Positions 1 through 8,799 of a stretch of 64,000 bases of DNA are shown in pieces (the first letter of the stretch is position 1; every line of letters begins with the position of its first letter). A program made the position numbers and the translations under genes. The notes beneath the pieces were generated by a model, which saw nothing but the letters and a program-made list of their open reading frames with translations, did no database searches and had not been told where the DNA came from. This stretch comes from UBA1952 sp965246765 (GTDB taxonomy: Bacteria > Bacteroidota > Bacteroidia > Chitinophagales > Chitinophagaceae): NCBI GenBank assembly GCA_965246765.1, contig CBDFFJ010000004.1, positions 124,001-188,000 of the forward strand, read 5' to 3'.

Positions 1-1
1 C

Positions 2-364
2 GGCATGCTGCTTATGTATGTTGCAAAATATGCGGTTATAAGATTCAGCGGCTGGGCATTCCGGGTAGAAGGCCTGGCGGATCAATATCTTTTCAATGTA
101 TTTCTGGTCAACAAGATCACGGGCATAGCGTTGCTGCCTTTTGTCATCCTGATTGCTTTTGCCGGGCCGCGGTGGCTTGTGCCGCTTGGCATTTTGTCGG
201 CGACCATGGCGCTTGCCTTGCTGAGCACCCGATATCTGCGTTCGTGGTCCACGTTTATCAGCTTCTTCCAAGGCTCCAGATTTCATTTTTTCACCTACCT
301 TTGCGCCTCGGAAATCCTGCCTATGGCAGTGTTGGTCAAATGGTTGCTGCATTTACTGCGTTGA
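2..364 (+). CDS. DUF4271 membrane protein, C-terminal part
   Basis: The window opens inside this gene, so only about the last 120 codons are visible and the true start lies upstream. The visible part is very hydrophobic, with about four membrane segments, and ends in FHFFTYLCASEILP followed by a last hydrophobic helix. I associate this pattern with the C-terminus of the Bacteroidota DUF4271 family. That family typically sits directly upstream of uroporphyrinogen-III synthase, and hemD does start 47 bp after this stop codon. An inner-membrane location is inferred from the segments; no biochemical role is known to me. Confidence 0.8.
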   Translation, partial: GMLLMYVAKYAVIRFSGWAFRVEGLADQYLFNVFLVNKITGIALLPFVILIAFAGPRWLVPLGILSATMALALLSTRYLRSWSTFISFFQGSRFHFFTYLCASEILPMAVLVKWLLHLLR

Positions 365-411
365 ATGCGAAGCTTCTTGTCCCTCCGTGATCAAACTACC
401 TGGACCTCAAT

Positions 412-1293
412 ATGGCTAAAGCTGTACGCCCGAAAAACAGTACAAGCGCGGTAGCAAAGGCTGAAAAGCCTCTGGCGGCTGCAACGGACAAGAAAAAGGT
501 GAAGGAAGTTTCCGCCGGCGCTATGGTAAAGGCGGCGCCTGCCCGAAAGGTAAGTAAGATACTGGTGACGCAGCCGCGCCCCGATACGGATAAAAGCCCT
601 TATTACGATCTGGCACGTAGGTACAACCTGGAGCTTGAATTTCACCCTTTTATACGCGTCGAGGGGGTCTCGGGGCGCGATTTTCGGCGGCAGCGCGTGG
701 ACGTTTCCGAATATACTGCTATCATTTTCACAAGCCGCAGCGCAGTGGATCATTTCTTCCGCATTATGGAAGAGATGAAGCTCAAGGTGAGCCAGGAGAT
801 GAAGTATTGCTGCATCACGGAGGCAGTTGCGCTCTATCTTCAGAAGTTTATTCTTTACCGCAAGCGTAAAGTGTTCTTTTCCGCCGATGGCTCTACGCAG
901 GGCCTGCTGGACGTTATCGGCAAGCACAAAGCGGAAAAATATGTGCTTCCCACCTCGGAAAGCGGCAAGAACGAGATCCATAACTATCTCACCAAGCACG
1001 CTATCCCGTTTGCGGAAGTAACGCTCTATCACACAGTAAGCAATGATATTGAGCCTGTGATGAAGCAGCATCCATACGACATGATTCTGTTCTTCTCGCC
1101 TTTTTCCGTACAGACGCTTTTCACGCACGACCCTAAGTTTAAGCAGAACGGCACCCTTATTGGCGCCTTCGGCCCTACCACCTCAAAAGCCGTAGAGGAT
1201 TCCGGCCTGCGCCTGGATGTAAAGGCGCCTGCGCCAAATGCGCCCTCTATGGTTACCGCGCTGGAGCAATACCTGGAAACGGGCAAAAAGTAA
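412..1293 (+). CDS. hemD: uroporphyrinogen-III synthase
   Basis: Enzyme of tetrapyrrole (heme/siroheme) synthesis that closes and rearranges hydroxymethylbilane to uroporphyrinogen III in the cytoplasm. The 293-residue protein shows the two-lobed HemD layout: a first lobe starting at SKILVTQPRP, the segment YTAIIFTSRSAVDHFF, and a second lobe with KYVLPTSESGKNEI and MILFFSPFSVQTLF. HemD sequences are poorly conserved, so these segments and the DUF4271 neighbour carry the call. The first 45 or so residues are an unusual Lys/Ala-rich extension that looks disordered. The true start could therefore be internal, but the reading frame is open and no better ATG lies before residue 42. No other hem gene is nearby. 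Confidence 0.85.
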   Translation: MAKAVRPKNSTSAVAKAEKPLAAATDKKKVKEVSAGAMVKAAPARKVSKILVTQPRPDTDKSPYYDLARRYNLELEFHPFIRVEGVSGRDFRRQRVDVSEYTAIIFTSRSAVDHFFRIMEEMKLKVSQEMKYCCITEAVALYLQKFILYRKRKVFFSADGSTQGLLDVIGKHKAEKYVLPTSESGKNEIHNYLTKHAIPFAEVTLYHTVSNDIEPVMKQHPYDMILFFSPFSVQTLFTHDPKFKQNGTLIGAFGPTTSKAVEDSGLRLDVKAPAPNAPSMVTALEQYLETGKK

Positions 1294-1379
1294 CAGCTTT
1301 AACGCACTCTTGCAGGCCGGCAGAGCTAATCGGCGTAGGTTTGCAAAGCAGTTTTTCGCTTCTTTTCGTTTTATAATCC

Positions 1380-3410
1380 ATGTCGTCCTCAGCGGCGAAT
1401 TCCCGCCGGCTTGTTCTGCTTGCCATCTTTATCGGCATGGGCCTCGTGCTCGTCACGCGTCTGCTGTTTCTGCAGCTTTTTGAGCAGAAATATAAGGTGA
1501 TGGCAGCCGATATTGCCATCTATCGCCAGGTCGTTTACCCACCGCGCGGCGTGGTGTATGACCGCCGCGGAAAGGTGATGTGCTACAACGAGGTAGTGTA
1601 TGACCTGCAGATGACGGCTAACAATGTGCTACGCGATTTTGACTCCTCCGCACTCTGCCGCGTGCTGACTATTGACGGCGCTGCATATCGCAATCTTTAC
1701 GAAAAAGCGAAATGGAGCAACGGCCCCATGCGCCCGGGCACTTTCCTGGCGCAGCTTTCAAAGGCTCAGGCTGCCCGCTTCGGCGAGAACCGCTATTCTT
1801 TCCCCGGCTTTGACCTGGTGGAGCGCAACATCCGCAGTTATCCCGAGCCTTATGGGGGCGCCTTTCTCGGCTATATCGGCGAGGTGTCTTCGGGAATGCT
1901 CAGGCGGCCGAGGTTCAGCACTTATCAGCAGGGCGACTATGTGGGGCTTGACGGATTAGAGCTTGCCTATGAGGAGGTGCTGCGTGGACAAAGAGGGGTT
2001 TATTTCAAGGAAAAAGACAACTTCAACCGGCCGCGCGATGCCTATCTCAAAGGCGCGCTGGATACACCGGCTGTGGCAGGCCGCGCTCTTCAGCTCTATG
2101 TTGACAAAGAACTCCAGAAGTATGGCGAACGGCTGATGCAAAACAAGCTCGGTTCCGTGGTGGCTATAGATCCTTCAACCGGGGGCATCCTTGCAATGGT
2201 GTCCTCGCCAAACTACGATCCGAATCTGCTGCGCGGCTCAGACCGCTCCCGGAATTTCGCTAACCTCTACAAGCTGCATACCAAGCCGCTCTTCAACCGG
2301 GCGATGAAGGCGTTTTATAATCCCGGCTCTAGCCAAAAGCCGCTAACGGCGCTTATTGCGCTGAATAACGGCGTGATTACCCCGTCATATGGCTATCCCT
2401 GCGGCGGCGGCTACAATGCCTGCGGCCGGCATATTGCCTGCACCCACAGCGGTGGCGGACACGCGGCAAATCTCCGCCTGGCTCTGGCCAACTCCTGCAA
2501 TGCCTACTTCTGCCACATCTACCGCCTGAGCGTGGATGCTCCGAAATTCGGCGGTGTAAAACGCGGCCTTGAAGACTGGTATGCGCATATGTATGCCTTT
2601 GGCTTCGGACATCCTACTGGCGTTGATCTTCCCTACGAAATCGGAGGAACCCTGTTTGACACTGTGGCTTACAACAAAATGTATCATGGCGTCTGGAACT
2701 CATGCACCAACGTCTATATCGGCATGGGGCAGGGGGAGCTTGCCGCTACGCCCATCCAGATGGCGAACGGCATGTGCATCATAGCCAACAGGGGCTTCTA
2801 CTACACGCCTCACCTCGTTCGCGCGGTCGCTAATAATCCTAAAGATTCTTCCCTGGCGCCTTACCTCATAAAACATCAGGTAGCCAATATTCCCGATACC
2901 GTTTTCGGCATCGTAGGCCTTGGTATGATGGACGTCGTGGAGCATGGCACTGGCACCGTAGCCAAAATGGAAGGCATTGAGGTATGCGCAAAAACCGGAA
3001 CAGTTGAAAACTACGCGATGCTGAACGGCGTGCGGACCAAGCTCCAGAACCACTCCATGTTCGTCGCCTTTGCGCCGCGGGTAAATCCTAAAATCGCCAT
3101 CGCCGTTACCGTGGAGAACGCCGGTTACGGCGCTACGTGGGCGGGGCCGGTAGCATCCCTGATGATAGAAAAATACCTGCACGACTCCGTTTCCTTAAAG
3201 CGAAAGCCGCTGGAAGAGCGGATGTTCAAAGGGAACGTGATAAACATGAGGCAGGTAGCTATCATAGATTCTACCCAGCGTGCAAGAGACGAGCAGCGCC
3301 GCCGCGACAGACTCATGTTTGCCGCGTCGCGCGACAGCCTGAAGCGGGCGCAGGATTCCACGATGCTTTTCTGGTACGTCAATCATTACCTGCTTAAAAA
3401 GAAACAATAG
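1380..3410 (+). CDS. mrdA: penicillin-binding protein 2 (peptidoglycan transpeptidase)
   Basis: Class B penicillin-binding protein that cross-links peptidoglycan during side-wall elongation, partner of RodA. The 676-residue protein has a single N-terminal membrane anchor (about residues 10-33), a PBP dimerisation domain from about 50 to 230, and a transpeptidase domain. The three active-site motifs are intact: S317-x-x-K320 in PGSSQKP, S372-C-N374, and K538-T-G540. The C-terminal tail is Lys/Arg-rich. rodA follows after 5 bp, which makes a clear two-gene unit. In many bacteria mreBCD precede this pair, but here the gene upstream is hemD. The ATG at 1380 places the membrane helix at the expected distance from the start. 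Confidence 0.95.
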   Translation: MSSSAANSRRLVLLAIFIGMGLVLVTRLLFLQLFEQKYKVMAADIAIYRQVVYPPRGVVYDRRGKVMCYNEVVYDLQMTANNVLRDFDSSALCRVLTIDGAAYRNLYEKAKWSNGPMRPGTFLAQLSKAQAARFGENRYSFPGFDLVERNIRSYPEPYGGAFLGYIGEVSSGMLRRPRFSTYQQGDYVGLDGLELAYEEVLRGQRGVYFKEKDNFNRPRDAYLKGALDTPAVAGRALQLYVDKELQKYGERLMQNKLGSVVAIDPSTGGILAMVSSPNYDPNLLRGSDRSRNFANLYKLHTKPLFNRAMKAFYNPGSSQKPLTALIALNNGVITPSYGYPCGGGYNACGRHIACTHSGGGHAANLRLALANSCNAYFCHIYRLSVDAPKFGGVKRGLEDWYAHMYAFGFGHPTGVDLPYEIGGTLFDTVAYNKMYHGVWNSCTNVYIGMGQGELAATPIQMANGMCIIANRGFYYTPHLVRAVANNPKDSSLAPYLIKHQVANIPDTVFGIVGLGMMDVVEHGTGTVAKMEGIEVCAKTGTVENYAMLNGVRTKLQNHSMFVAFAPRVNPKIAIAVTVENAGYGATWAGPVASLMIEKYLHDSVSLKRKPLEERMFKGNVINMRQVAIIDSTQRARDEQRRRDRLMFAASRDSLKRAQDSTMLFWYVNHYLLKKKQ

Positions 3411-3415
3411 CCGCC

Positions 3416-4744
3416 ATGTCAAGAGACAATCGCTCGCTCGCGGCACGCATTGATGCCTTAACCCTTGTGCTTTACTTCGCGCTGGTGCTTATAGGGCTTG
3501 TTGCTGTTTTTTCGGTAGAATACCGCAGCACGGACGTAGGCTTATTTATCAGAGGAAAGAACTACACGAGCCAAACGGTATTCCTCGGCCTTTCGCTGTT
3601 TGTAGGAATGATCATTCTGTTCACCGACAGCAAGGCCTTTGCTTCCGTTAGCTTTCTGTCTTACCTGTTAGGAATACTGCTGCTCGTCGTCACCATCTTT
3701 CTCGGAAAAAACGTGAAGGGCTCCCGTTCCTGGCTAAGTGTCGGGCCCATGGCGTTTCAGCCCGGCGAAGTCTGCAAGATTTTTACCGCGCTAGCCCTGG
3801 CTAAGTTTCTTTCGCTGACCGAAACGAATTTTAAGACGCTGAAGCACCGCGCCATCGGCATTGCAATCGCCCTGTTGCCGGCGATAATCATTATTCTTCA
3901 GAATGAAACGGGATTGGCGCTCGTCTATTTTTCTTTTTTTCTGGCTATGTACCGGGAAGGCCTGCCCAACGCGATCCTTGTTGTTGGCTTTTCGTTCGTA
4001 GCCCTGGCGCTGGCAAGCCTGCTGATTTCGAGAATGCCCTTATTTATTATCCTGACGGCGCTTGTCGCAGTGGCCGTATTCCTGCTGCGCAAACAGTTTT
4101 TAAAAGACGGGCGGCTGCGGCTGGTGATTATCGGCGCCTATGCCGTGGCAATACTATTCTCGCAGGTTGCCATTCCTTTTGCCTTCAAAAAAGTGCTGCA
4201 AGGCTATCAGATTGAACGCATCTATGCAATGCTTGGTCAGGACGTGCCGGACGCATTCGTAAAGACGGACAAAGCGCCCACAGACGAGCCGGTGAAGAAA
4301 AAGGACAATAATTATAACGTCACCCAATCCAAAATTGCAATCGGTTCCGGCGGCTTCGCCGGCAAAGGCATTTTAAACGGGACGTCCACCAAAAACGGCT
4401 TTGTACCGGAACAACACACTGATTTCATCTTCTCATCTATCGCTGAGCAGTTCGGTTTCTTAGGCAGCCTCGGGCTGATAGCGCTGTATGTCGGGCTTAT
4501 GGTGCGCATTACCATCCTTGCAGAGCGGCAGCGATCTGTATTCAGCCGGGTGTATGCCTATTGCGTCGCCTCAATCCTGTTTTTTCACTTCGCAGTAAAT
4601 ATCTCCATGACCATAGGCCTGGCGCCGGTTATTGGCATCACCTTGCCGTTTCTCTCTTATGGCGGATCCTCATTGCTGTCGTTTTCCATCCTCATCTTTA
4701 TCCTGCTGCGGCTTGATGCCGACCGGCAGGTTTTAATCCGCTAA
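3416..4744 (+). CDS. rodA: rod shape-determining protein RodA (SEDS glycosyltransferase)
   Basis: SEDS-family polytopic membrane protein that polymerises lipid II into glycan strands for cell elongation together with PBP2. The 442-residue sequence has about ten hydrophobic helices. It carries family signatures such as KGSRSWLSVGPMAFQPGE (extracellular loop), the region around QNETGLALVY, and the C-terminal FLSYGGSSLL. A hydrophilic loop at about residues 280-300 is rich in Lys and Asp. The gene starts 5 bp after mrdA and ends 7 bp before the next gene, so all three are probably co-transcribed. Confidence 0.95.
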   Translation: MSRDNRSLAARIDALTLVLYFALVLIGLVAVFSVEYRSTDVGLFIRGKNYTSQTVFLGLSLFVGMIILFTDSKAFASVSFLSYLLGILLLVVTIFLGKNVKGSRSWLSVGPMAFQPGEVCKIFTALALAKFLSLTETNFKTLKHRAIGIAIALLPAIIIILQNETGLALVYFSFFLAMYREGLPNAILVVGFSFVALALASLLISRMPLFIILTALVAVAVFLLRKQFLKDGRLRLVIIGAYAVAILFSQVAIPFAFKKVLQGYQIERIYAMLGQDVPDAFVKTDKAPTDEPVKKKDNNYNVTQSKIAIGSGGFAGKGILNGTSTKNGFVPEQHTDFIFSSIAEQFGFLGSLGLIALYVGLMVRITILAERQRSVFSRVYAYCVASILFFHFAVNISMTIGLAPVIGITLPFLSYGGSSLLSFSILIFILLRLDADRQVLIR

Positions 4745-4751
4745 TCCGCAG

Positions 4752-5492
4752 ATGATTTTTCCGCTTTCAGAAGGTGAGTTCACGATTGGCCACGATAAGG
4801 TGTTTGTTCCCTTTGTTCCAGGCCGGGATGTGCTTACCGAGCGCCCCGTCGGCTCACTGCTGGTGGAAATACAGCCTTTTCTGGTAAAGCTGGATGATGA
4901 ACTGCTGCTTTTTGATACAGGGCTTGGATTCTCCGGACTCAACGGCGATATGCAGCTCCATGCAGCTATCCGTAAACACGGCTATACGCCCGATCAGGTT
5001 ACGAAAGTCCTGCTCAGCCACCTGCACAAGGATCACGCAGGCGGATTGTTACAGCGCGATGCCTCCGGCCTGACGAGGCCCTCCTTTGCGAATGCTGCTT
5101 ACTACATCTACCGCGCGGAGGCTGGCTATGCACTGGAGACGGGCTATCCGTCTTATCATCCTGAGGAGCTGGAGCCGCTGTTCGCCTCGGGACAGGTCGT
5201 ATGGCTGGACGGGCCCGATGGCCGCATCAACGAGCACATCACTTTTCGCCACAGTGGCGGCCATTGTCCGCAGCACATCGTGTTTCTGGTTGAAGACGGC
5301 GGCGACACCATTTTCTATGGCGGCGATGAAGCGCCGCAGCTAAAGCAGATGAAGATGAAGTATGTAGCCAAGTACGACTACAACGGCAAGCGCGCGATGG
5401 AATTGCGGCAGCAATGGGCAGACGAAGGCCGGCGCGGCAAGTGGAAGTTCCTGTTTTATCATGATGTGAAATGCCCGGTTGCTCAGCTTTAA
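4752..5492 (+). CDS. MBL-fold metallo-hydrolase
   Basis: Metallo-beta-lactamase-fold hydrolase of 246 residues with no signal peptide, so cytoplasmic. The metal-binding motif H90-x-H92-x-D94-H95 is seen in LLSHLHKDHAGG. Further ligands are plausible in RHSGGHCPQHIVF and in FYGGDE. The substrate cannot be read from the sequence; the fold covers lactonases, glyoxalase II-like thioesterases and phosphodiesterases. It is the last gene of the mrdA-rodA run (7 bp spacing) and converges on a minus-strand operon 15 bp further on. Placement alone does not tie it to the cell wall. Confidence 0.85.
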   Translation: MIFPLSEGEFTIGHDKVFVPFVPGRDVLTERPVGSLLVEIQPFLVKLDDELLLFDTGLGFSGLNGDMQLHAAIRKHGYTPDQVTKVLLSHLHKDHAGGLLQRDASGLTRPSFANAAYYIYRAEAGYALETGYPSYHPEELEPLFASGQVVWLDGPDGRINEHITFRHSGGHCPQHIVFLVEDGGDTIFYGGDEAPQLKQMKMKYVAKYDYNGKRAMELRQQWADEGRRGKWKFLFYHDVKCPVAQL

Positions 5493-5507
5493 AGGCTTGT
5501 CGTCCGT

Positions 5508-5954
5508 TTACCGGCGCATCCTGCCGCCACCGCCGCGCCGCTCGCGCAACTGTTGCAGCAGCAGCTTTTTAAAATCACGTTCTGCTTCATAAAGCGTAGC
5601 AAGCTGCTGCGGCGAAATGACCTTCAGCATCCGGTCTTTATACATCCTGTTTATCGCAAGGGCGTCTTCCTGAAAGTCCAGATTATCTTCAATAAAACGG
5701 CCTGCCTCGGCGTCTGTTTCCGTCCCTGCGCCGTTACGGTACTTCTGCCGGAATGCCTTGCGCGCGCCTTTTAGCTCGCCCTCATATTCATCGTACACAG
5801 GCCAGAATGTGGCCGCCTGCGTGGTGGTCAGGTGCAGCCGATCAGTCAGGTAGCCGATCTTAATAGCATGAATGCGTTCGGCGCGCTGTCCTGGCTGCGC
5901 GCACAGGCTCAGGCAAAGTAGTAGCAGGCTGAAAATTCCGGTAATGCGCTTCAT
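5508..5954 (-). CDS. Spy/CpxP-like periplasmic protein
   Basis: Small exported protein of 148 residues. It starts with a typical signal peptide (MKRITGIFSLLLLCLSLCAQ) and is otherwise helical and charged, ending in an RRGGGGRMRR tail. The stretch HLTTTQAATFWPVYDEYEGE resembles the LTxxQ repeats of the Spy/CpxP/ZraP group of periplasmic chaperone-sensors, and a second weaker copy (ISPQQLATLYEAERDFKK) follows. I chose the ATG at 5954 because it gives the signal peptide; longer readings run into the upstream gene. It is the third gene of a minus-strand operon after an ECF sigma factor and an anti-sigma-like protein, which suggests envelope stress sensing. That role is inferred. Confidence 0.7.
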   Translation of the reverse strand: MKRITGIFSLLLLCLSLCAQPGQRAERIHAIKIGYLTDRLHLTTTQAATFWPVYDEYEGELKGARKAFRQKYRNGAGTETDAEAGRFIEDNLDFQEDALAINRMYKDRMLKVISPQQLATLYEAERDFKKLLLQQLRERRGGGGRMRR

Positions 5955-5979
5955 CAGTGTTTCGTCTCTTGAGTTGTAT

Positions 5980-6690
5980 TTATAAAGTTCCCGGTTTAGC
6001 GGCGGCGCCGGTCTCGCCGGTTTCCTGCAGATAATCCTGAATTTCCGGGGCGTCCAGCGTAGAGATTCCCGCAGGAATATCAGGATTGGCGGAAGCGGTC
6101 GCCCATTCGAGGCTCTCAGCGTCAAATTCATCTACATGCTGCTCTACATAGCTGCTGATATCCTCCTGATCCAGCTTAGCCAGCTGCCTTGCCGCTGCTG
6201 CCTCCGGCATTGCCGGATGGTAGTACCGGTAAGCGCCAAAGCCAACTCCCAGTACCAAAACTGCTGCTGCAGCTAATCGCCGCAGCTGTTTCCACCCCAT
6301 GTGGAATTGCATCGCGCGCCGCTTAGGACGGTTTTCGGCTGTCTCTGCCTTTGCCATTTTTACAAACCTTTCAGGCAGCTCTTCAAAATAGCCTTCCGGC
6401 GTGTAGAAAGGCGCTTGCTCCCCGGCGCCGGTGTCCGCCACGCGGGCAAGTACAGAAAGGTTTTGAGCAAGGGTGTCAAAGTATCCGTCGGGCGCGGTGA
6501 ATGGAAGCATCCGGGAGGTAATGGAAAGAACGGGGTCCCCAGCTTCCGGGTATTGCGCAGAAGCTGCCAATAGCAACGCAACAGAAGGCAGGTAGCCTTC
6601 CGGCGCCGCGTAAGGAAGCCGCCGCAGAAAATCTGCCAGCGGGCTGCCCATCGCTCTGAGCTCTTCTGATATGTCCGTTTGCCTGTCCAC
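5980..6690 (-). CDS. putative anti-sigma factor, single-pass membrane protein
   Basis: Protein of 236 residues encoded between an ECF sigma factor and a Spy-like gene. The N-terminal half holds three copies of a [AT]P[ED]GY[LF] motif (APEGYLPSV, APDGYFDTL, TPEGYFEEL) spaced about 40-50 residues apart. One membrane helix follows (LAAAAVLVLGVGFGAYRYY, about residues 140-160), then an acidic C-terminal domain. This layout, a cytoplasmic domain, one helix and a periplasmic domain next to an ECF sigma gene, fits an anti-sigma factor. No zinc-finger (ZAS) motif is visible, so it would be an atypical one. Function is inferred from position and topology. Confidence 0.65.
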   Translation of the reverse strand: MDRQTDISEELRAMGSPLADFLRRLPYAAPEGYLPSVALLLAASAQYPEAGDPVLSITSRMLPFTAPDGYFDTLAQNLSVLARVADTGAGEQAPFYTPEGYFEELPERFVKMAKAETAENRPKRRAMQFHMGWKQLRRLAAAAVLVLGVGFGAYRYYHPAMPEAAAARQLAKLDQEDISSYVEQHVDEFDAESLEWATASANPDIPAGISTLDAPEIQDYLQETGETGAAAKPGTL

Positions 6691-6720
6691 GTCTTTCTGA
6701 TTGCTTATTTACCTCCGGGT

Positions 6721-7287
6721 TTAATTGAAGCTTTCCTTAAAAAATGCCTCTACCTTCTTTACCGCATGATGGTAAGAAGCCTTGAGCGCCCCAACGGAAG
6801 TGCCCGTTATCTCGCTCATCTGCTCGTAAGGCATCTCGTCATAGTATCTCAGGTTAAACACCACACGCTGCTTTTCAGGAAGGGATTGAATGGCTTGTTG
6901 AAGCCGCCACTCAATTTTATGCGCATCAAAGCCTTTTTCAGCAACCAGCTTCTGCTCCAGGCTGCCTTCATGGTCGCTGATGGAAAGCGTTGCGCGCCGC
7001 TTCTGAGCTTCCAGAAACGAGAGCGCTTCGTTTGTGGCGATTCTGTAAAGCCAGGTGTAGAGATTCGCTTCTTCGCGAAAGTCCGCAAGGGCGCGCCATA
7101 CTTTAATGCTCACATTCTGCAGCACATCGTCCGCATCGTCATGGCTAACCACCATGCGGCGTATATGCCAGTAGAGGCGCTCGCTGTACTTCCGCAGAAT
7201 GTCTGTAAAGGCACGCTCTTTTGTTGCCTCATCCTTAAAGAGCGCCAACAGCGCGCGGTCGTCTGTATTGGTCAGCGAGACATTCAT
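6721..7287 (-). CDS. ECF-family RNA polymerase sigma factor
   Basis: Sigma-70 family factor of 188 residues with region 2 (YWHIRRMVVSHDDADDVLQN, then VWRALADFREEANLYTWLYR) and region 4 (LPEKQRVVFNLRYYDEMPYE, then a helix-turn-helix SEITGTSVGALKASYHHAVK). This is the standard two-domain ECF layout without region 3. It is the first gene of a three-gene minus-strand operon with an anti-sigma-like gene 30 bp downstream and a Spy-like gene after that. It probably controls an envelope stress response and its own operon. A TACCTTTT box, close to the Bacteroidota -7 consensus, lies at 7313-7320 on the minus strand. Confidence 0.93.
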   Translation of the reverse strand: MNVSLTNTDDRALLALFKDEATKERAFTDILRKYSERLYWHIRRMVVSHDDADDVLQNVSIKVWRALADFREEANLYTWLYRIATNEALSFLEAQKRRATLSISDHEGSLEQKLVAEKGFDAHKIEWRLQQAIQSLPEKQRVVFNLRYYDEMPYEQMSEITGTSVGALKASYHHAVKKVEAFFKESFN

Positions 7288-7359
7288 GTGCGTTTACGCG
7301 GCATTGGACGGCTAAAAGGTAGTGAGGTTTAATGTGCCTGCCTGCATCTTTGCAGCCTC

Positions 7360-8289
7360 ATGAAGATGGCAAAGGACCTGCGCATCGTATTCTTTGGTAC
7401 CCCCGGATTTGCCGTGGCTTCCCTGGCCGCGCTGATGGATGCGGGCGCACAGGTACAGGCAGTCGTTACGGCTCCCGATAAGCCTGCCGGCCGTGGATTG
7501 CAGATTAGCCAGACACCAGTGAAAGAATATGCGCTGGCAGCCGGCATTCCCGTGCTGCAGCCGCCAAAGCTGAAAGACCCTCAGTTCCTGGAGATGCTCC
7601 GCTCAATCGGCGCCGATTTGCATATTGTAGTGGCATTCCGGATGCTGCCCGAGGCCGTCTGGGCAATGCCGCCGATAGGCACCATCAACGTGCATGCATC
7701 CTTACTGCCGCAATACCGGGGCGCCGCGCCAATAAACTGGGCTATAGTAAATGGCGAAACAGAAACAGGCGTAACCACCTTCCGGCTGAAGCATGAGATA
7801 GATACGGGCAATATCCTCCTGCAGGAGTCCGTCGCTATTGATCCGGTTGATGATGCCGGTACGCTGCACGATAAGCTTATGGCTTCCGGCGCAGACCTGC
7901 TGGTGCGCACGCTTAATGGCCTCGCAAGCGACATAATTACTCCGCAGCCACAGACGCTGAACGCAGCGGCGAGGCACGCGCCGAAAATCTTTAAAGAGGA
8001 TACGCGCGTCAACTGGCAGAGTGCTGCGGGAACTGTTCGCAATTTTATCCGCGGCATGTCGCCGCACCCGGCGGCTTTCACCGTTTTGGCGGGTAAAAGC
8101 TTGAAAATATTCCGGGCAAAGGCTGTCGCAGAAAGGCATGAGACCATGCCGGGCGAGCCTCAGACAGATGGCAAAACATTCCTAAAGGTGGCTGCTACAG
8201 ATGGCTGGGTTTATCTGGAAGAAGTACAGCAGGAAGGTAAAAAGCGCATGGGCATTGCCGAGTTTCTGCGGGGATTCCGCCTGCCTTAG
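7360..8289 (+). CDS. fmt: methionyl-tRNA formyltransferase
   Basis: Transfers a formyl group from 10-formyl-THF to initiator Met-tRNA. The 309-residue protein matches the family length. It has the N-terminal Rossmann motif RIVFFGTPGFAVASL, the formyl-THF site HASLLPQYRGAAPINWAI, the loop KHEIDTGNILLQE, and the C-terminal OB-like domain. Two starts are possible, 7360 and 7366 (MAKDL). A CATCTTTG box at 7345-7352 resembles the -7 element and leaves a leader of only a few bases for the first. The stop overlaps the stop of the convergent aroQ. def is not nearby. Confidence 0.95.
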   Translation: MKMAKDLRIVFFGTPGFAVASLAALMDAGAQVQAVVTAPDKPAGRGLQISQTPVKEYALAAGIPVLQPPKLKDPQFLEMLRSIGADLHIVVAFRMLPEAVWAMPPIGTINVHASLLPQYRGAAPINWAIVNGETETGVTTFRLKHEIDTGNILLQESVAIDPVDDAGTLHDKLMASGADLLVRTLNGLASDIITPQPQTLNAAARHAPKIFKEDTRVNWQSAAGTVRNFIRGMSPHPAAFTVLAGKSLKIFRAKAVAERHETMPGEPQTDGKTFLKVAATDGWVYLEEVQQEGKKRMGIAEFLRGFRLP

Positions 8290-8720
8290 TGCGGCTTGGC
8301 TGTGCTCAGGAAATACTGCGCAGCCAGCGCGTAGCCTTCCAGGCCGAGGCCGCTGATGGAGCCCTTACACTTCGCTGCTATGAAGGACGTCTTGCGGTAG
8401 TCTTCGCGGGCCAGCACATTGGAGATATGAACCTCAACCACAGGCATCCCCATCGCGGCAACGGCATCGCCAAGCGCCACGCTGGTGTGCGAATAGCCTC
8501 CTGCGTTGAGAATAATACCATCCGCGCTATTCCGGCAGGCGTGCAGGAGATTGATAAGCTCACCTTCTATGTTGCTCTGCGTAAAAGAAAAAGCGATTTG
8601 CGGAAAACGGGCCTGAAGCGCTTCAAAAAATGCCGGGAAGGTCTCATGGCCGTAAATGTCTGTTTCCCGGACGCCCAGCAGATTCAGGTTAGCGCCATTA
8701 ATGATGGAGAGCCGGAGCAT
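8286..8720 (-). CDS. aroQ: 3-dehydroquinate dehydratase, type II
   Basis: Dehydrates 3-dehydroquinate to 3-dehydroshikimate in the shikimate pathway. The 144-residue protein has the type II hallmarks: INGANLNLLGVRE with the catalytic loop, LNAGGYSHTSVAL, and VEVHISN. The start at 8720 gives the usual N-terminus LRLSIINGANLN; a longer reading adds 29 unrelated residues. The stop codons of fmt and aroQ overlap (8286-8289), so the two genes converge with no spacer. A TATCTTTC box at 8738-8745 on the minus strand is a likely -7 element. Confidence 0.95.
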   Translation of the reverse strand: MLRLSIINGANLNLLGVRETDIYGHETFPAFFEALQARFPQIAFSFTQSNIEGELINLLHACRNSADGIILNAGGYSHTSVALGDAVAAMGMPVVEVHISNVLAREDYRKTSFIAAKCKGSISGLGLEGYALAAQYFLSTAKPH

Positions 8721-8799
8721 ATTCGTAAAATAGGGTGGAAAGATAAGGCGCGCTGCCTGTAGCTTTGGCCGCACCTGTATCACCCCAAATACATACCCT

